A stretch of DNA of 64,000 bases from Haloarcula taiwanensis (GTDB lineage: Archaea; Halobacteriota; Halobacteria; Halobacteriales; Haloarculaceae): NCBI GenBank assembly GCA_002844335.1, contig CP019154.1, positions 1,736,001 to 1,800,000 of the forward strand. Direction: 5' to 3'. Under the pieces are notes generated by a model. It was not told the origin of the DNA, did no database searches, and saw nothing but the letters and a program-made list of their open reading frames with translations. The position numbers and the translations under genes were made by a program. Shown here piece by piece: positions 49,144 through 57,689 of this stretch; positions within the stretch are counted from its first letter, which is position 1, and each line of letters opens with the position of its first letter.

Positions 49144-49410
49144 TCAGGACCCGGCCGCGTCGTCGATTCGCTCAGAGACGTATATGACGAGACCGAGCAA
49201 CACGCCAAGTACGATACCGATGGTGACGAATCCGTAGATAGCGACGCCAAACGGCGTCGGCGGCAGTGCGATCACACCGAACAGTTCCGGTTCGAGGTCC
49301 TCCGGCCGGATGCTGCCGAGAACGAACCCCATCACTCCGGCAAGAACAACGATAGCAACGTACAGGCGAAGGACGATCTGTCGTCCAGACCTGGCCTCAA
49401 CTTCGCTCAT
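49144..49410 (-). CDS. Small two-helix membrane protein (DUF7520-like)
   Basis: 88 residues with two hydrophobic segments (about 14-33 and 57-78) separated by a short loop, and a charged N-terminus. Similar small proteins are found beside cytochrome oxidase genes in haloarchaea; the location 0.2 kb from coxA fits. A direct role in oxidase assembly is only inferred. Confidence 0.7.
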   Translation of the reverse strand: MSEVEARSGRQIVLRLYVAIVVLAGVMGFVLGSIRPEDLEPELFGVIALPPTPFGVAIYGFVTIGIVLGVLLGLVIYVSERIDDAAGS

Positions 49411-49468
49411 GTGGAATCAACGGCGCGAAGACGATTAGCCTTTTTCACTTCCACGCCGTAGCTATCCT

Positions 49469-49561
49469 ATGTCACAGAAGGAGCTACTGTTTCTCGTCCT
49501 GACCGGAATTGCACTCATGATGTTCGTGACGGCTATGGTGCTCGTTTCCGGCGCAAGCTAA
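49469..49561 (+). CDS. Very small membrane protein, 30 residues
   Basis: Plus-strand ORF MSQKELLFLVLTGIALMMFV ending VLVSGAS: one single transmembrane helix. It lies divergently opposite the DUF7520-like gene in the cytochrome oxidase neighbourhood and is too short for usual gene finding. The TATA-like CTTTTTCAC about 26 nt upstream supports leaderless expression. Function unknown. Confidence 0.55.
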   Translation: MSQKELLFLVLTGIALMMFVTAMVLVSGAS

Positions 49562-49623
49562 CGGGCACTGTCAGTTCGGTCGTGGCTACGGATGAAACAA
49601 AAGCAGCGAAAACAGCGGGACGC

Positions 49624-51408
49624 TTACGAGTCGTCTTGTTCTTCCTGCCCGCCGTCGGCGAGTAGCGATGGGTCCTTTTCCGGACTGTCAGCTTCGAGCT
49701 GCTCGTCGAACCACTGGAACTCGCGGTCCAGCATGCCGTCGCGCTCAAGGTTCCACGGGTCACCGTCCTCGACCTTCGGGCCTTCGAGCCAGGACTGGAC
49801 GATGTTCCAGACGAAGAACAGCTGGCCGATAAACAGGATGACTGCGCCCACCGTCGCTGCTTGGTGGAACGTCGACACCTGCGTCAGTGGCGCGATAGCG
49901 CCGTCGAACTGGTAGGTGGCGTAGCGCCGGGGCATCCCCAGATAGCCCAGCGCGAGCATCGCGAAGAACGTGATGTTGGTCCCGACCATCGAGAGCCAGA
50001 AGTGCGCTTTGCCGAGGGTGCGCTGGTACATCCGGCCGGTGAATATCGGGAACCAGTAGTAGATGCCGGCGAAGGCCGCGAAGCCGATGGCCCCCATCAC
50101 GATGTAGTGGAAGTGACCCACGACGTAGTAGGTGTCGTGGAGGATCAGGTCGACGGGGATGGAGGCGAGGAACACGCCGGTGACGCCCCCGATGATGAAG
50201 TTCGAGACGAAGCCGATACAGAACAGCATCGGCGTCGTCAGACGTAGGCGGCCGTTCCACATCGTCGTGATCCAGTTGAACGTCTTGACAGCGCTCGGTA
50301 TCGCAATCGCAAGCGAGACGGCCATGAACGACGCCCGGAGCCGCGGGTCCATGCCCGTCGAGAACATGTGGTGGGCCCAGACGCCGAAGGAGAGGACCCC
50401 GATGGCGAGCGTCGAGTAGACGACGAACTTGAAGCCGAACAGCTTTCGGCCGGAGAACTTCGGCAGGATGAGGCTGACCAGTCCCATCGGCGGCAGGACA
50501 AGGATGTACACCTCAGGGTGGCCGAAGAACCAGAACAGGTGCTGCCACAGCAGCGGGCCGCCACCTTCGACGGCGAAGAACGTCGTCTGAAGGTTCCGGT
50601 CGAGTAGCAGCATCACGATAGCGCTCCCCAGCAGCGGGAAGGCGAACAGGATGAGCGCTGACTGGGTGAGGATCGTCCACGAGAAGATGTCGAGGTTCGC
50701 CCAGTTGACCTCCTCGTTGCGCTCCGTGAAGATGGTCGCGATGAAGTTGATCGCTCCCATCGTCGCCGCAACACCCGAGAGGTGCAGGCCCAGCAGCATC
50801 AGGTCGACGCCGGGGTTCGCCTGCTCGACCGATAGCGGCGTGTACATCGTCCAGGCCGTGCGGGCCGGCTCGATCATGTTGTCGGTCACCGGCGCGAGGA
50901 AGAATCCCGCCCAGATCAGCAGTGCCGCCGGCGGGAGGAGCCAGAACGCGATGGCGTTGATACGTGGGAACGCCATGTCGTCAGCCCCGATGAGCAGCGG
51001 GATGAAGTAATTCGCGAACGCCGCGATGATGGGCGTCCCGAACAGGAACAGCATCGTAATGCCGTGACTCGTCAGGATGGAGTTGTAGGCGTTGTTGCCA
51101 AGGATGGCTCCGGCGGGCGTGACGAGCTGGATGCGAATGAGCATCGCCATGATCCCACCGACGGCCAGGGCGATGACCGCGTACACCCCGTACAACAGTC
51201 CGATGTCCTTGTGGTCGACGGTTGTTAGCCAGCGAATGATACCTGCGGGCTTCTCACGGTTGATGACGGTCGTCTCGTCACCCGTGACGGCCCCGCCACC
51301 CGCGAGCGGCGTATACGAACGCCAGTTCTCGACACGGGTGAGAAGCGCGGCGACGCCGACGAGGAGGACGGCCATCAGCCCCGTCAGCACAATATCTCCT
51401 GCTACCAT
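49624..51408 (-). CDS. coxA: Cytochrome c oxidase subunit I (heme-copper oxidase)
   Basis: 594 residues with 12 or more transmembrane helices. The low-spin heme ligand region is SILTSHGITMLFLFGTPI near residue 114; the CuB histidine/cross-linked tyrosine motif is GHPEVYILVLPP near 290, followed by the His-His pair in WAHHMFSTGMD near 343; GHFHYIVMGA near 427 holds the high- and low-spin heme ligands of helix X. The HPEVY motif points to an A-type oxidase. It reduces oxygen to water and pumps protons. Subunit II is not adjacent in this window. Confidence 0.95.
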   Translation of the reverse strand: MVAGDIVLTGLMAVLLVGVAALLTRVENWRSYTPLAGGGAVTGDETTVINREKPAGIIRWLTTVDHKDIGLLYGVYAVIALAVGGIMAMLIRIQLVTPAGAILGNNAYNSILTSHGITMLFLFGTPIIAAFANYFIPLLIGADDMAFPRINAIAFWLLPPAALLIWAGFFLAPVTDNMIEPARTAWTMYTPLSVEQANPGVDLMLLGLHLSGVAATMGAINFIATIFTERNEEVNWANLDIFSWTILTQSALILFAFPLLGSAIVMLLLDRNLQTTFFAVEGGGPLLWQHLFWFFGHPEVYILVLPPMGLVSLILPKFSGRKLFGFKFVVYSTLAIGVLSFGVWAHHMFSTGMDPRLRASFMAVSLAIAIPSAVKTFNWITTMWNGRLRLTTPMLFCIGFVSNFIIGGVTGVFLASIPVDLILHDTYYVVGHFHYIVMGAIGFAAFAGIYYWFPIFTGRMYQRTLGKAHFWLSMVGTNITFFAMLALGYLGMPRRYATYQFDGAIAPLTQVSTFHQAATVGAVILFIGQLFFVWNIVQSWLEGPKVEDGDPWNLERDGMLDREFQWFDEQLEADSPEKDPSLLADGGQEEQDDS

Positions 51409-51577
51409 AGTCGTCCTTCAGGACTGGGACATTATCAAAGGGTCGATTCCTGCAGCAACGACCATAAAATACGGCTTCCATCCCACATTGAAACCGCAAA
51501 AACAAGCGGCCACCGCACACGGTCACCCAGTGGCAAGCGCGGTCGGTCTTCGAAGCAGTCTGTCCGACGCCCTCCGC

Positions 51578-51829
51578 TCAGTCTTCGTGGCCCAGTTCGC
51601 CGTTCTCTTTCTCAGCGTTCTCGACGGCCTTCCCCGCGTAGTAGGTCAGGACGGCGAGCAACAGGAACATCGAGATAATCAGTGCGAACTGCATCCCGGA
51701 GAAGACGGGGTCGGTTCCGAACGCCGGGAACGCGGCGAACGCGACGATGAAGAAGAAGAGAATCCCGAGCGGGATGACGTTCACGGTGAGGTCGAGCAGG
51801 GTATCTTTTTCGAACCCGAACAGTGCCAT
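51578..51829 (-). CDS. Small two-helix membrane protein (DUF6684-like)
   Basis: 83 residues with two hydrophobic segments (about 18-38 and 47-66) and a charged C-terminal tail (ENAEKENGELGHED). I recall such proteins as DUF6684, regularly located directly upstream of haloarchaeal cytochrome oxidase subunit I, as here. Function unknown. Confidence 0.78.
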   Translation of the reverse strand: MALFGFEKDTLLDLTVNVIPLGILFFFIVAFAAFPAFGTDPVFSGMQFALIISMFLLLAVLTYYAGKAVENAEKENGELGHED

Positions 51830-51892
51830 GCCTTCTCGTTAGGGCAGGCCAGTAAATAGAGTGTTGGTTTCCGAATCGCGCTGGTGCCTGTC

Positions 51893-52288
51893 TCAGGCTG
51901 CGGTCTGTTCCATAACCGAAGCGACGCCGCCCATCCCGATCATCACCGCGCCCGCCACGGCGACGGCCACCAGCCGAGTGAACAGCGGCCCGGTCCCGAC
52001 GTTCGAGAGCGCGATGTCGGCGGCCGGGACCTGCCAGACGGTAAACGCAGCGGCGAGGACGATAAGAACGACTCCGACTCCGAGCAGGGTCGGCCACGGC
52101 CGCTCCACGTACCCGGACTCGGTGAGGATACCGGCGATACTACCGCCGAACAGTATCAGGCCGAAAACAGCCACTGGAAAGAGTCCGACAAACACGCCAA
52201 TTTCTGACAGTGCTAATCCCAGTGCGACAAACAGCGGCCACGGACTTGCGGTCGGATACTGGTCGCTTAGTCCCGGCTCCTCTACCAT
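51893..52288 (-). CDS. Four-helix membrane protein (DUF7541-like)
   Basis: 131 residues from the ATG at 52288 (MVEEPGLSDQYPTASPWPLF), with about four transmembrane helices. It lies upstream of the DUF6684-like gene on the same strand and is probably part of the oxidase gene neighbourhood. Upstream in-frame codons up to 52342 do not look coding. Function unknown. Confidence 0.74.
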   Translation of the reverse strand: MVEEPGLSDQYPTASPWPLFVALGLALSEIGVFVGLFPVAVFGLILFGGSIAGILTESGYVERPWPTLLGVGVVLIVLAAAFTVWQVPAADIALSNVGTGPLFTRLVAVAVAGAVMIGMGGVASVMEQTAA

Positions 52289-52377
52289 ACCAGTTCTTGA
52301 GGCCGACTCGTCATATGTCCATCGGACCGCGCCCGTGGGCACAAACTATTTGTTCACCATCCGGCTTGGTGGGAGTA

Positions 52378-54909
52378 ATGAGTACACGCACGGTCGAACG
52401 GGTCGACGGCTGGGAGTCGGTTCCGTTCGACGGCGGGTTCGCGGGCCTGCAGGACCTCGCCGGACAGGAGTTCTCCGGCGCGGTCATCGCGGGTCCGACG
52501 CGCCTGTTCATGTTGAACGGGACCGTCGTCGGCGTCCTCGACGGCACCATCGAGGATTTCGAGGACGCGTCGGGAACAGCCAAACGGTCACCGCACGAGG
52601 CGCTGCCACTGCTTGCAGTGATGCAGGAACGCGCCGACGAGGTGAAAGCACAGTACTACACTGAAGATACAGCGCTTGCAGAAGTCGACCAGACACTGTC
52701 GAGCGGGAACTTTACTGGCTTTATCGAACTCTCCGAAAACGTCCTCTCGGGCGACTACTACACCGTGTATCATCAGGGCCGTTCGATGAGCGTCGCGTGG
52801 GTCGGTAACTCGGATAAGCTGCTCACCGATGACGAGGCCTTCGAGACAGCCAACGATGAGGTCGGTATCTACGAGGTCATGCCAGTCGATATCGAGCCGA
52901 TTGAGATTCCAGAACCGCCCGACGACAGGGCGGACGAGCAGTCAGCAGACTCGGCGGCCGCCGGCGTCGACCCGCTTGACGCTGATGATAAGGCGGCTGT
53001 CGCCGACGAACCGGCCGACGCCGGTGCGGCGGACGCCGCGCCGGCAGGCGGGGCAGAGCCGGGCGGAACAACGCAACACGACCACAGCAGCGACGACCCG
53101 GTGGAGCCGTCCACAGACTCGGCCGGAGATACTGTAGCCGATGGAACCGACGATGCTGGACAGGCCCAGGCCGAGACAGAGTCGACACCGGACCGCGGCC
53201 CCGCAAGCGGCGGCCCGCCCGGATCGAAAGCTGCCGGTGCGAATCCGGGCCGGTCCCGCGGTCGGTCCGGGTCAGATGCGCAACCGAATGCGGACGAGAG
53301 GCCGAAAGCGGATAGCCGGCCAGACAGCAGCGCAACCGAGCGAGCGACGACGGAGACTGACACCGCGACACGGAGAGAACCCGACCACGACGCCACCGAA
53401 CGGGAGACCGGAGTGCGTGAGACTGCCGGGGAGACCGAGCAGCAGCGACCGGCGACCGAGCCGTCACAGACACAGGAAACCCAGCACGCCAGCGCACGGA
53501 GCGCCCCGACACAGAGTGACCAGGCGGCTTCGACAGACCGCCGCGAAGAGCCGGCAGAATCGAAACCGACCCAGCGCTCCGAGTCACAGCCGTCCCGGTC
53601 CGGGGCTGATACGGCAACTCCGACGCCCGAAGCCGGTTCTGGCGGGGCGAGTGGGGATCTAGAGACGCGCTCGGTCCCGTCGCTGGACCCGAACAAGTCC
53701 GGCGGTGCGCAGGAAAGCACAGCCACCAGCGTGTCACCCACGCAGACGCCACCGACGGGTGGGCAACAGGCGTCGGCACCACGACGTGACCAGCCGGCAC
53801 AGGACGACTCGAAACCGTCGACCGACTCCAGCGTTCAGGGACCGGCACCGGCACAGGACAGCCGCGGCCCAGCCGAAAACGACCCACAGCAGGCCGAGGC
53901 ACCGCAGCCACAGCCGTCGGCAGGGGACCAGCGACAGTCGCCTGCCAGCGAGGAGCTGTCACCACGCGAGCGAGAGCGTGTCGCGGAGCTCGAATCCGAA
54001 CTCGAACAGCAAGCCGAGACGGTGTCGGAACTCGAATCTGAACTCACCGATCTGGAGGCAACGAACCGAGAGCTTCGAGACGAGCGCGACCGTCTGGAGT
54101 CGGAGCTAGCCGACGCACGGGCCGAAATCGACCGGCTGGAGGAACAACTCGACGAGCAGAACGACGCCGCCGCAGGTGGTGCCCGGCTCAGCGCCGGCGA
54201 GGCGATAAACGGGACGAACCTCTTCGTCAGGTACGATTCGAAGGGCAAGGCGACGCTTGAGGAGGCCAAGGACGGCGAGGCGAGCCGCGAGGAGGTCGAG
54301 GCGAACCTCAGGCTGGAGTATCACACGCAGTTCGAGGCCGAGGGCGCAACGGTCAACGGGACGCCTTTCGAGGAGTACCTCGAAGACAGCATCCAGTACC
54401 GCTTTGTTAACTGGCTCATCCGGAACCTCCTCTATGAGATTCGAGATACTGGCCATGCAGGGGCCATGAAGGACCTCTATGAGGGGCTTCCGGCCATCGA
54501 CCGCGCCGAACTGAACGGCAACGTCACAGTGACCTACACAGAAGACGGGCAGGAGAACCGCTCGCAGGAACGGTTCGATGTGGTCGTCCGCGACCGGATG
54601 GGGAACCCGCTGGTCGTCGCAAACATCAACGACTCGCGCGAACCGGCCTCCGAGGGCCAGATGTCGGACCTCATCCGAAACGCCGAGCGGGTCGGTAACG
54701 CCTCCGGGTCGCTTGCGTCGGCGTTTCTCGTCACGAGCAGTTTCTTCGAGCCGGGCGCGCTCGAAACCGCCGAAGAAGCGACCTCCAGTGGACTGTTCAA
54801 CCGCGATAAGCGCAAGAGCTTCGTGAACATCTCACGGAAAAAGGGCTTTCACCTCTGTCTGTTAGAAGCGAGAAACCAGGAGTTCCACCTGGCGGTCCCG
54901 GAACTCTGA
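52378..54909 (+). CDS. Large haloarchaeal protein: N-terminal sensor-like domain, disordered linker, coiled coil, C-terminal domain (DUF7527-like)
   Basis: 843 residues. N-terminal folded region (about 1-175; MSTRTVERVDGWESVPFDGG, FSGAVIAGPTRLFMLNGTVV). Then about 350 residues of low-complexity Glu/Ser/Thr/Asp/Ala/Gln sequence, which must be disordered. A coiled coil (about 530-600; ERVAELESELEQQAETVSEL) and finally a folded C-terminal region of ~240 residues (about 605-843). The whole acts as a long flexible scaffold. I recall this layout as haloarchaeal DUF7527. The start is the ATG right after a TATA-like element; the in-frame ORF extends 56 codons further without coding character. Confidence 0.8.
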   Translation: MSTRTVERVDGWESVPFDGGFAGLQDLAGQEFSGAVIAGPTRLFMLNGTVVGVLDGTIEDFEDASGTAKRSPHEALPLLAVMQERADEVKAQYYTEDTALAEVDQTLSSGNFTGFIELSENVLSGDYYTVYHQGRSMSVAWVGNSDKLLTDDEAFETANDEVGIYEVMPVDIEPIEIPEPPDDRADEQSADSAAAGVDPLDADDKAAVADEPADAGAADAAPAGGAEPGGTTQHDHSSDDPVEPSTDSAGDTVADGTDDAGQAQAETESTPDRGPASGGPPGSKAAGANPGRSRGRSGSDAQPNADERPKADSRPDSSATERATTETDTATRREPDHDATERETGVRETAGETEQQRPATEPSQTQETQHASARSAPTQSDQAASTDRREEPAESKPTQRSESQPSRSGADTATPTPEAGSGGASGDLETRSVPSLDPNKSGGAQESTATSVSPTQTPPTGGQQASAPRRDQPAQDDSKPSTDSSVQGPAPAQDSRGPAENDPQQAEAPQPQPSAGDQRQSPASEELSPRERERVAELESELEQQAETVSELESELTDLEATNRELRDERDRLESELADARAEIDRLEEQLDEQNDAAAGGARLSAGEAINGTNLFVRYDSKGKATLEEAKDGEASREEVEANLRLEYHTQFEAEGATVNGTPFEEYLEDSIQYRFVNWLIRNLLYEIRDTGHAGAMKDLYEGLPAIDRAELNGNVTVTYTEDGQENRSQERFDVVVRDRMGNPLVVANINDSREPASEGQMSDLIRNAERVGNASGSLASAFLVTSSFFEPGALETAEEATSSGLFNRDKRKSFVNISRKKGFHLCLLEARNQEFHLAVPEL

Positions 54910-54918
54910 GAAAGAAGC

Positions 54919-55224
54919 TTAGCCTTCGATTTCGGCCGCGTCTTCGATCTTCATACCCTCGAGCTTGTCGATGATTTCGTCGACCTTTTCGTCGAGGTCG
55001 TCGACGAACTCACCGGTCTGTTCGGTCGTGATCGCACCCTGGCTGGAGGGCTCGATGAGGTTCTCCTCTTCGAGAACGCGCAGGGAGTACCGCACCTTGT
55101 GGTGCGGGTAGCCGGTTTCGTTGGACATCTTCACGATACCGATAGGCTCGTTCTCGATAACCATGCGAAGCACCTGCAAGTGGCGCTCTAGCATGTCAAC
55201 TTCCTTTTCAAGCCTGTCTATCAT
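54919..55224 (-). CDS. Winged-helix transcriptional regulator
   Basis: 101 residues from the ATG at 55224 (MIDRLEKEVDMLERHLQVLR). An N-terminal helical segment and a winged helix (ENEPIGIVKMSNETGYPHHK, YSLRVLEEENLIEPS) are followed by an acidic C-terminal helix (DDLDEKVDEIIDKLEG) that could form a dimer. TTTAAATA, about 27 nt upstream on the minus strand, gives a leaderless promoter. The next gene on the other strand is purA. It is a conserved haloarchaeal type; the target is unknown. Confidence 0.82.
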   Translation of the reverse strand: MIDRLEKEVDMLERHLQVLRMVIENEPIGIVKMSNETGYPHHKVRYSLRVLEEENLIEPSSQGAITTEQTGEFVDDLDEKVDEIIDKLEGMKIEDAAEIEG

Positions 55225-55402
55225 GGCAATTGTTAACTTGTGTTTGCGGTATTTAAAGGTTCTCCCTCGGATAATCGCTACAACGTTGATACGTTCGAAC
55301 AGGGGTGTCTTAAAACCGTCGTAACGGTTCACATGGGTACTGCTCACGAGCGTGATTTCCGGACCGTAATCTGTTTATCACGGTGGCTGGAAGGTGCGTG
55401 CG

Positions 55403-56779
55403 ATGACCGTAACCATCGTCGGCTCACAGCTCGGCGACGAAGGGAAGGGCGGCATCGTCGACCTGTACGGCGACGACGTAGACGTCGTCGCGCGCTATCA
55501 GGGCGGCGACAACGCCGGCCATACCGTCGTCCACGAGGGCGAGGAGTACAAGCTCTCGCTGGTTCCGAGCGGAGCCATCCGCGGCAAGGTCGGCGTACTC
55601 GGCAACGGGTGTGTCGTCAATCCGCGAACGCTGTTCGACGAGATAGACACGCTTCAGGAACGCGGCCTCGACCCGGACGTTCGCATCGCTGAACGAGCAC
55701 ACGTCATTCTCCCCTTCCACCGCGTGCTCGACGGCATCGAGGAGGAAGTAAAGAGCGAAACGGATCAGGAAGTCGGAACGACAGGTCGGGGTATCGGTCC
55801 GACCTACGAGGACAAGGCCGGTCGGCGCGGTGTCCGCGTCGGCGACCTGCTTGACCCGGACGTACTCAGGGAGCGCCTCGAATACGTCGTCCCCCAGAAG
55901 CGGGCCGTCGTCGAGGACGTGTACGACCTCGACGTCGACGAGCTTGACGACCCGGACGCCTTCGACGTGGACGCCATCTTCGAGGAGTTCCGCGAGTTCG
56001 GCCGCCGCTTCGAGGCCGAGGACATGACTGTCAACGCTGGCGCGTTCCTCAGCGCGACCATCGACGAGGGCCAGAACGTCATGCTTGAGGGCGCACAGGG
56101 AACCATTATCGACATCGACCACGGGAACTATCCCTACGTCACCTCTTCGAACCCGACGGCCGGTGGCGCGGCGACCGGGACCGGACTCAGCCCCGGCGTC
56201 GTCGGCGACGGCGAGGTTATCGGTATCGTGAAGGCGTACCTCACCCGGGTCGGAAGCGGCCCGCTCCCGACCGAACTCGGGGGCGTCGCCGGCGATACGC
56301 CCGGCTACGACGAGCAGGGCGAAGGCGAAAACGAGGAGCTGGCGAACTACATCCGCGAGGAGGGGGGCGAGTACGGCACCGTTACCGGCCGTCCGCGACG
56401 CGTCGGCTGGCTCGACCTGCCGATGCTCCGCCACTCCACGCGGGTCTCCGGCTTCACCGGCCTCGCCATCAACCACCTCGACGTGCTCGCCGGCCTCGAC
56501 GAAGTGAAGGTCGGCCACAGCTACACGCTCGACGGCGAGCAGTTGGCGTCGATGCCCGCGACCACCGAGCAGTGGAAGCGCTGTGAAGCCAATTTCAAGT
56601 CCTTCGACGGGTGGCCCGAGGTCGACTGGGCGGACGCCGCCGACGAGGGGTACGACGCGCTGCCGGAGAACGCGAAGGCCTACGTCGAGTACATCGAGGA
56701 CGAACTCGACACCCCGGCCTACGCCATCGGCGTCGGCCCCGGCCGCGGTGAAACTATCGTCCGCGAGCATCCGTTCTAG
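55403..56779 (+). CDS. purA: Adenylosuccinate synthase
   Basis: 458 residues; makes adenylosuccinate from IMP, GTP and aspartate in AMP synthesis. The GTP/catalytic loop GSQLGDEGKGGIVDLYGDD is at residues 7-25, with GGDNAGHTVV at about 37, TGRGIGPTYEDKAGRRG near 120 and LEGAQGTIIDIDHGNYPYVT near 230. Full-length for the family. The ATG at 55403 lies three codons inside the longest frame, where the sequence MTVTIVGSQLGDEG begins as in the family. Confidence 0.97.
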   Translation: MTVTIVGSQLGDEGKGGIVDLYGDDVDVVARYQGGDNAGHTVVHEGEEYKLSLVPSGAIRGKVGVLGNGCVVNPRTLFDEIDTLQERGLDPDVRIAERAHVILPFHRVLDGIEEEVKSETDQEVGTTGRGIGPTYEDKAGRRGVRVGDLLDPDVLRERLEYVVPQKRAVVEDVYDLDVDELDDPDAFDVDAIFEEFREFGRRFEAEDMTVNAGAFLSATIDEGQNVMLEGAQGTIIDIDHGNYPYVTSSNPTAGGAATGTGLSPGVVGDGEVIGIVKAYLTRVGSGPLPTELGGVAGDTPGYDEQGEGENEELANYIREEGGEYGTVTGRPRRVGWLDLPMLRHSTRVSGFTGLAINHLDVLAGLDEVKVGHSYTLDGEQLASMPATTEQWKRCEANFKSFDGWPEVDWADAADEGYDALPENAKAYVEYIEDELDTPAYAIGVGPGRGETIVREHPF

Positions 56780-56890
56780 CAGGCGCTCCGTTCTGACTCG
56801 GCGGTCGAGTTCACACACGAGTACCCGGCGACGGGGCGATACCGCTGGGAGAGCGGCAGACTTTTGCGACCGCCGGTCTTGGTCGAATGT

Positions 56891-57085
56891 ATGAAAGAGG
56901 ACCTGATGGAAATTATCTGCTGCCCTCTGGACAAGCACGACCTCGACCTCGAAGTGACGGAGCGCGACGACGGCGAGATCCTGTCGGGCGAACTCGTTTG
57001 CACCGAGTGCAGTGAGACGTTCCCCATCGAGGACGGCATCCCGAACCTGCTCCCCCCGGACATGCGCGACGAGGCACCGGCCTGA
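56891..57085 (+). CDS. Trm112-like methyltransferase activator
   Basis: 64 residues with a Zn-type CCP motif (MKEDLMEIICCPLDKHDLDL) and CTECSETFPIEDGIPNLLPP, the Trm112/YcaR family signature. Trm112 partners with several tRNA, rRNA and protein methyltransferases and is required for their activity. A stretch of T residues (57088-57096) follows and may end transcription or serve as promoter of the next gene. The start is internal to a longer frame and matches the family N-terminus. Confidence 0.9.
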   Translation: MKEDLMEIICCPLDKHDLDLEVTERDDGEILSGELVCTECSETFPIEDGIPNLLPPDMRDEAPA

Positions 57086-57118
57086 ACCTTTTTTTCCTCG
57101 CCACGCGGAGTCACGTCC

Positions 57119-57682
57119 GTGCCTGACTCCCTGCCCGTGCACCTCAACCGGACGGACATCCACAGTCTGGAAGTTCCAAACGAGTTCGACGCGACAGGGA
57201 GTTTCGACGTTCGATTAGTCAACCACGGCGAGGCCCTGCACGTCCACCTTCATCTCGACGACTCGCTCTCTTCTGTCGCGTCGCTCGACGCCACAAACCA
57301 CCACGTACGGGCCGAAACCGATCGGTTAGTCAGAGTGACCGTTGACGGTGACGGGCCAGTCCGTGGCAAGCTAAAGGTCGTGACCGGATATGGCGCCGAG
57401 ACCCGGTACATCGACATCTATATTCCGGAAGGTGGGACCGAGAACGAACCGGTCATCGTCGACGACGAGCTGTCGAAGCCACAGCCGAAACCGGCGGCAG
57501 AATCAGCGTCCGGTCTCGAAGACCTGTCTGCGGGACCGATACTGGCGGCTGGCGGTTTCACCGTCCTGATTGCGGGACTCATCACGCTGGTGCTCACCGA
57601 GAGCGTGCTATTGACAGTCGTCGCTGTACTCGCGGTCACAATCGTCATAGGACTCCTCTCCGTCGCCGTTCGCCCGACCTGA
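57119..57682 (+). CDS. Membrane-anchored protein of unknown function (DUF7524-like)
   Basis: 187 residues from a GTG start (PDSLPVHLNRTDIHSLEVPN follows). An N-terminal beta-rich domain (about 1-120) is followed by a proline/alanine linker and two adjacent hydrophobic helices near the C-terminus (about 133-181). The domain presumably faces the cell exterior or interior depending on membrane insertion; no catalytic motif is visible. T-rich sequence about 25-30 nt upstream (57088-57096) could be the promoter. Confidence 0.72.
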   Translation: MPDSLPVHLNRTDIHSLEVPNEFDATGSFDVRLVNHGEALHVHLHLDDSLSSVASLDATNHHVRAETDRLVRVTVDGDGPVRGKLKVVTGYGAETRYIDIYIPEGGTENEPVIVDDELSKPQPKPAAESASGLEDLSAGPILAAGGFTVLIAGLITLVLTESVLLTVVAVLAVTIVIGLLSVAVRPT

Positions 57683-57689
57683 CGCGCCG

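Noticed and set aside
55424-57163. A 579-residue ORF opposite purA
   Set aside because: GC-rich antisense frame of a well conserved gene; its composition mirrors the purA codons.
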